Shown: one piece after another, positions 4,674 through 5,715 of the stretch
How positions within the stretch are numbered: the first letter of the stretch is position 1
Layout: each line of letters opens with the position of its first letter
DNA from: Chloroflexota bacterium
GTDB taxonomy: Bacteria; Chloroflexota; Limnocylindria; Limnocylindrales; CSP1-4
DNA: 5,715 nucleotides
Direction: 5' to 3'
Assembly: GCA_021785115.1 (NCBI GenBank)
Contig: JAJYGO010000479.1
Coordinates: forward strand, 1-5,715
Translations under genes and position numbers: made by a program
The notes under the pieces: generated by a model
What the model was told of the DNA's origin: nothing
Databases searched by the model: none
What the model saw: the letters and a program-made list of their open reading frames with translations, nothing else

Positions 4674-5714
4674 TCAGCCGCGCTGCTCGCTGGCAGCCAG
4701 GAACGCGGCTGCGGCCGCCCTCACCGTGTATGCGATGTGGGCGGCCGCTACCCGGGATGCGCGCGCGTCTAGCTCGGTTTCGAATGCCTCACCAGAGCGG
4801 CGACTCTGCGCGAGGCCGAGCCACACCGCCCTCGGGACCAGCTCCCCGGGCTCCTCAAGCAATTCAGAAATGCGCGCCTGCCGCAGCTCGGGGGCGACGT
4901 CAACCGTGGCAGCCCCAAGGGCGTTCCCGGCAGCCGCTCGGACGAACGGGTCCGGGTCGTGGGACAGGCCAATCAGGACTGCCGCAAGGGTCGAAGAGTC
5001 CAGGCTCCCGCGAATAACGCCAAGGGACCGGATGGCCTGTAGGCGCGCCTCTTGACTCGGTGAGTGCGCGAGCCGCAGGAGATGGCTCAGGGCCACGCTC
5101 GTGCTGACGTCACCAAACACGGCTTCCAGCTGAAGATTCACTCCGAGGAGATCGGCCTGCGTGCCAAAGATTGGCATACCGATCTGAGCCGCGGGCAGGC
5201 CGGCGGCGAGCCGTCGCCGGTGCCTAGACGGGACCTCTCCTGGCTCGGCGATGAAAGGCACAACGGTCGCTATTCGTTCGTCGAGTGACACCTTGGGGTC
5301 CATCGCGAAATCAAGGGCTTCATCGAACAGGCCGCGACGCCGGCTAGTTAGCGCGAGCCGACCCAGGAGCCCGCCAACCCTGATGAGTCCCATCGTGTAC
5401 CGACCCGCGGACGCCTCACGCCGCATCGACTGAGCGAGATCAATGACCGCATTCTCGACAGCTTGCCGATCGTCGGAACGCAGCGAGCCACGACGCAGCA
5501 GCAGGGAGACGAGATACAGAGACCGCGTCTCGCGAAACGCGGCCAGGGCGACCCTTGAGATTGCGATGGGATGGAGCGACATCAACTCATGGGCGGCGGC
5601 CATCGCTGGGAACACGTGATCATCGCGCGCGCCGAGGTTGTCTTGTACATACCCAAGCCAAAGGCGGACTTCGGTCCGGCCGAGGCGTTCCCAATCGAGG
5701 CTGTGCAGCACCCG
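4674..5714 (-). CDS. HEAT-repeat protein, function unknown (5' end missing)
   Basis: 346 residues are visible and the frame runs off the right edge. A GTG near the edge (5709-5711) has no visible context, so the true start is probably outside. The protein is almost entirely helical. Clear HEAT-type repeats lie at ~206-235 (ALSHLLRLAHSPSQEARLQA, then IRSLGVI) and ~239-270 (AVLIGLSHDPDPFVRAAAGN, then ALGA), with a weaker one at ~287-305 (LVPRAVWLGLAQS). The DPDPFVRAAAGNALG pattern is the classic HEAT helix-turn-helix. The N-terminal half has amphipathic helices without obvious repeats. HEAT proteins are scaffolds for protein or nucleic-acid binding. No catalytic motif, signal peptide or membrane segment is visible. 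The gene converges on the toxin-antitoxin cassette. A role in the same defence module is possible but nothing in the sequence demonstrates it. Confidence 0.7.
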   Translation of the reverse strand, partial: RVLHSLDWERLGRTEVRLWLGYVQDNLGARDDHVFPAMAAAHELMSLHPIAISRVALAAFRETRSLYLVSLLLRRGSLRSDDRQAVENAVIDLAQSMRREASAGRYTMGLIRVGGLLGRLALTSRRRGLFDEALDFAMDPKVSLDERIATVVPFIAEPGEVPSRHRRRLAAGLPAAQIGMPIFGTQADLLGVNLQLEAVFGDVSTSVALSHLLRLAHSPSQEARLQAIRSLGVIRGSLDSSTLAAVLIGLSHDPDPFVRAAAGNALGAATVDVAPELRQARISELLEEPGELVPRAVWLGLAQSRRSGEAFETELDARASRVAAAHIAYTVRAAAAAFLAASEQRG

Positions 5715-5715
5715 C

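Noticed and set aside
4487..5017. 176-codon plus-strand open frame across the antitoxin end and the HEAT gene
   Set aside because: The product is Arg/Pro/Ser-rich with no pattern. The minus-strand HEAT repeats explain the region.

Overview
The window is GC-rich throughout, codes densely on both strands and favours G/C at third codon positions. It also has Shine-Dalgarno-led genes and a secreted sedolisin with bacterial Ig-like tail domains. This fits a high-GC bacterium, most likely Actinomycetota. The small-SSB-like and helicase-like remnants and the AbiEi-like protein resemble actinobacterial families from memory. No marker gene is present to fix the lineage.

Left part (1-1920): the 3' part of a secreted serine-carboxyl peptidase of family S53 (sedolisin) enters from the left edge. 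Its catalytic Glu, Asp, Asp and Ser are all visible, and it ends in two Ig-like domains. Fifty bases later comes a small unrecognised gene (1507-1920). It has a strong ribosome binding site but no ATG/GTG/TTG at the right distance, so it probably starts at CTG.

Middle (2045-2602): two broken genes point to a rearrangement hotspot. On the minus strand lies only the C-terminal end of an SF1 (UvrD/Rep-like) helicase, carrying the motif V and VI region. On the plus strand lie the first ~47 codons of a single-stranded-DNA-binding protein (ssb), whose OB fold is cut off at about 2602.

Right part (2600-4635): directly after the ssb breakpoint begins a compact plus-strand cassette with its own extended -10 promoter and a four-copy, dyad-symmetric TGTTCC/GGAACA site. 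Gene 1 (2687-3841) encodes a 384-residue AbiEi-like protein with a possible degenerate PD-(D/E)XK-like N-terminal part, a winged-helix-like middle and an AbiEi-type C-terminal part. Its stop codon overlaps the start of gene 2 (3841-4230), a RelE/HigB (Gp49-like) toxin. Gene 3 (4273-4635) is an XRE/HigA-type antitoxin with a candidate promoter of its own lying over the toxin's stop codon. An AbiEi-type protein normally pairs with an AbiEii nucleotidyltransferase; here it is coupled to a HigB/HigA pair. The most interesting possibility in the window is therefore a three-component toxin-antitoxin or defence module.

The right edge (4674-5714, minus strand) holds the C-terminal part of an alpha-helical HEAT-repeat protein of unknown function, convergent with the cassette. 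No tRNA, rRNA, CRISPR array, transposase or integrase was recognised.
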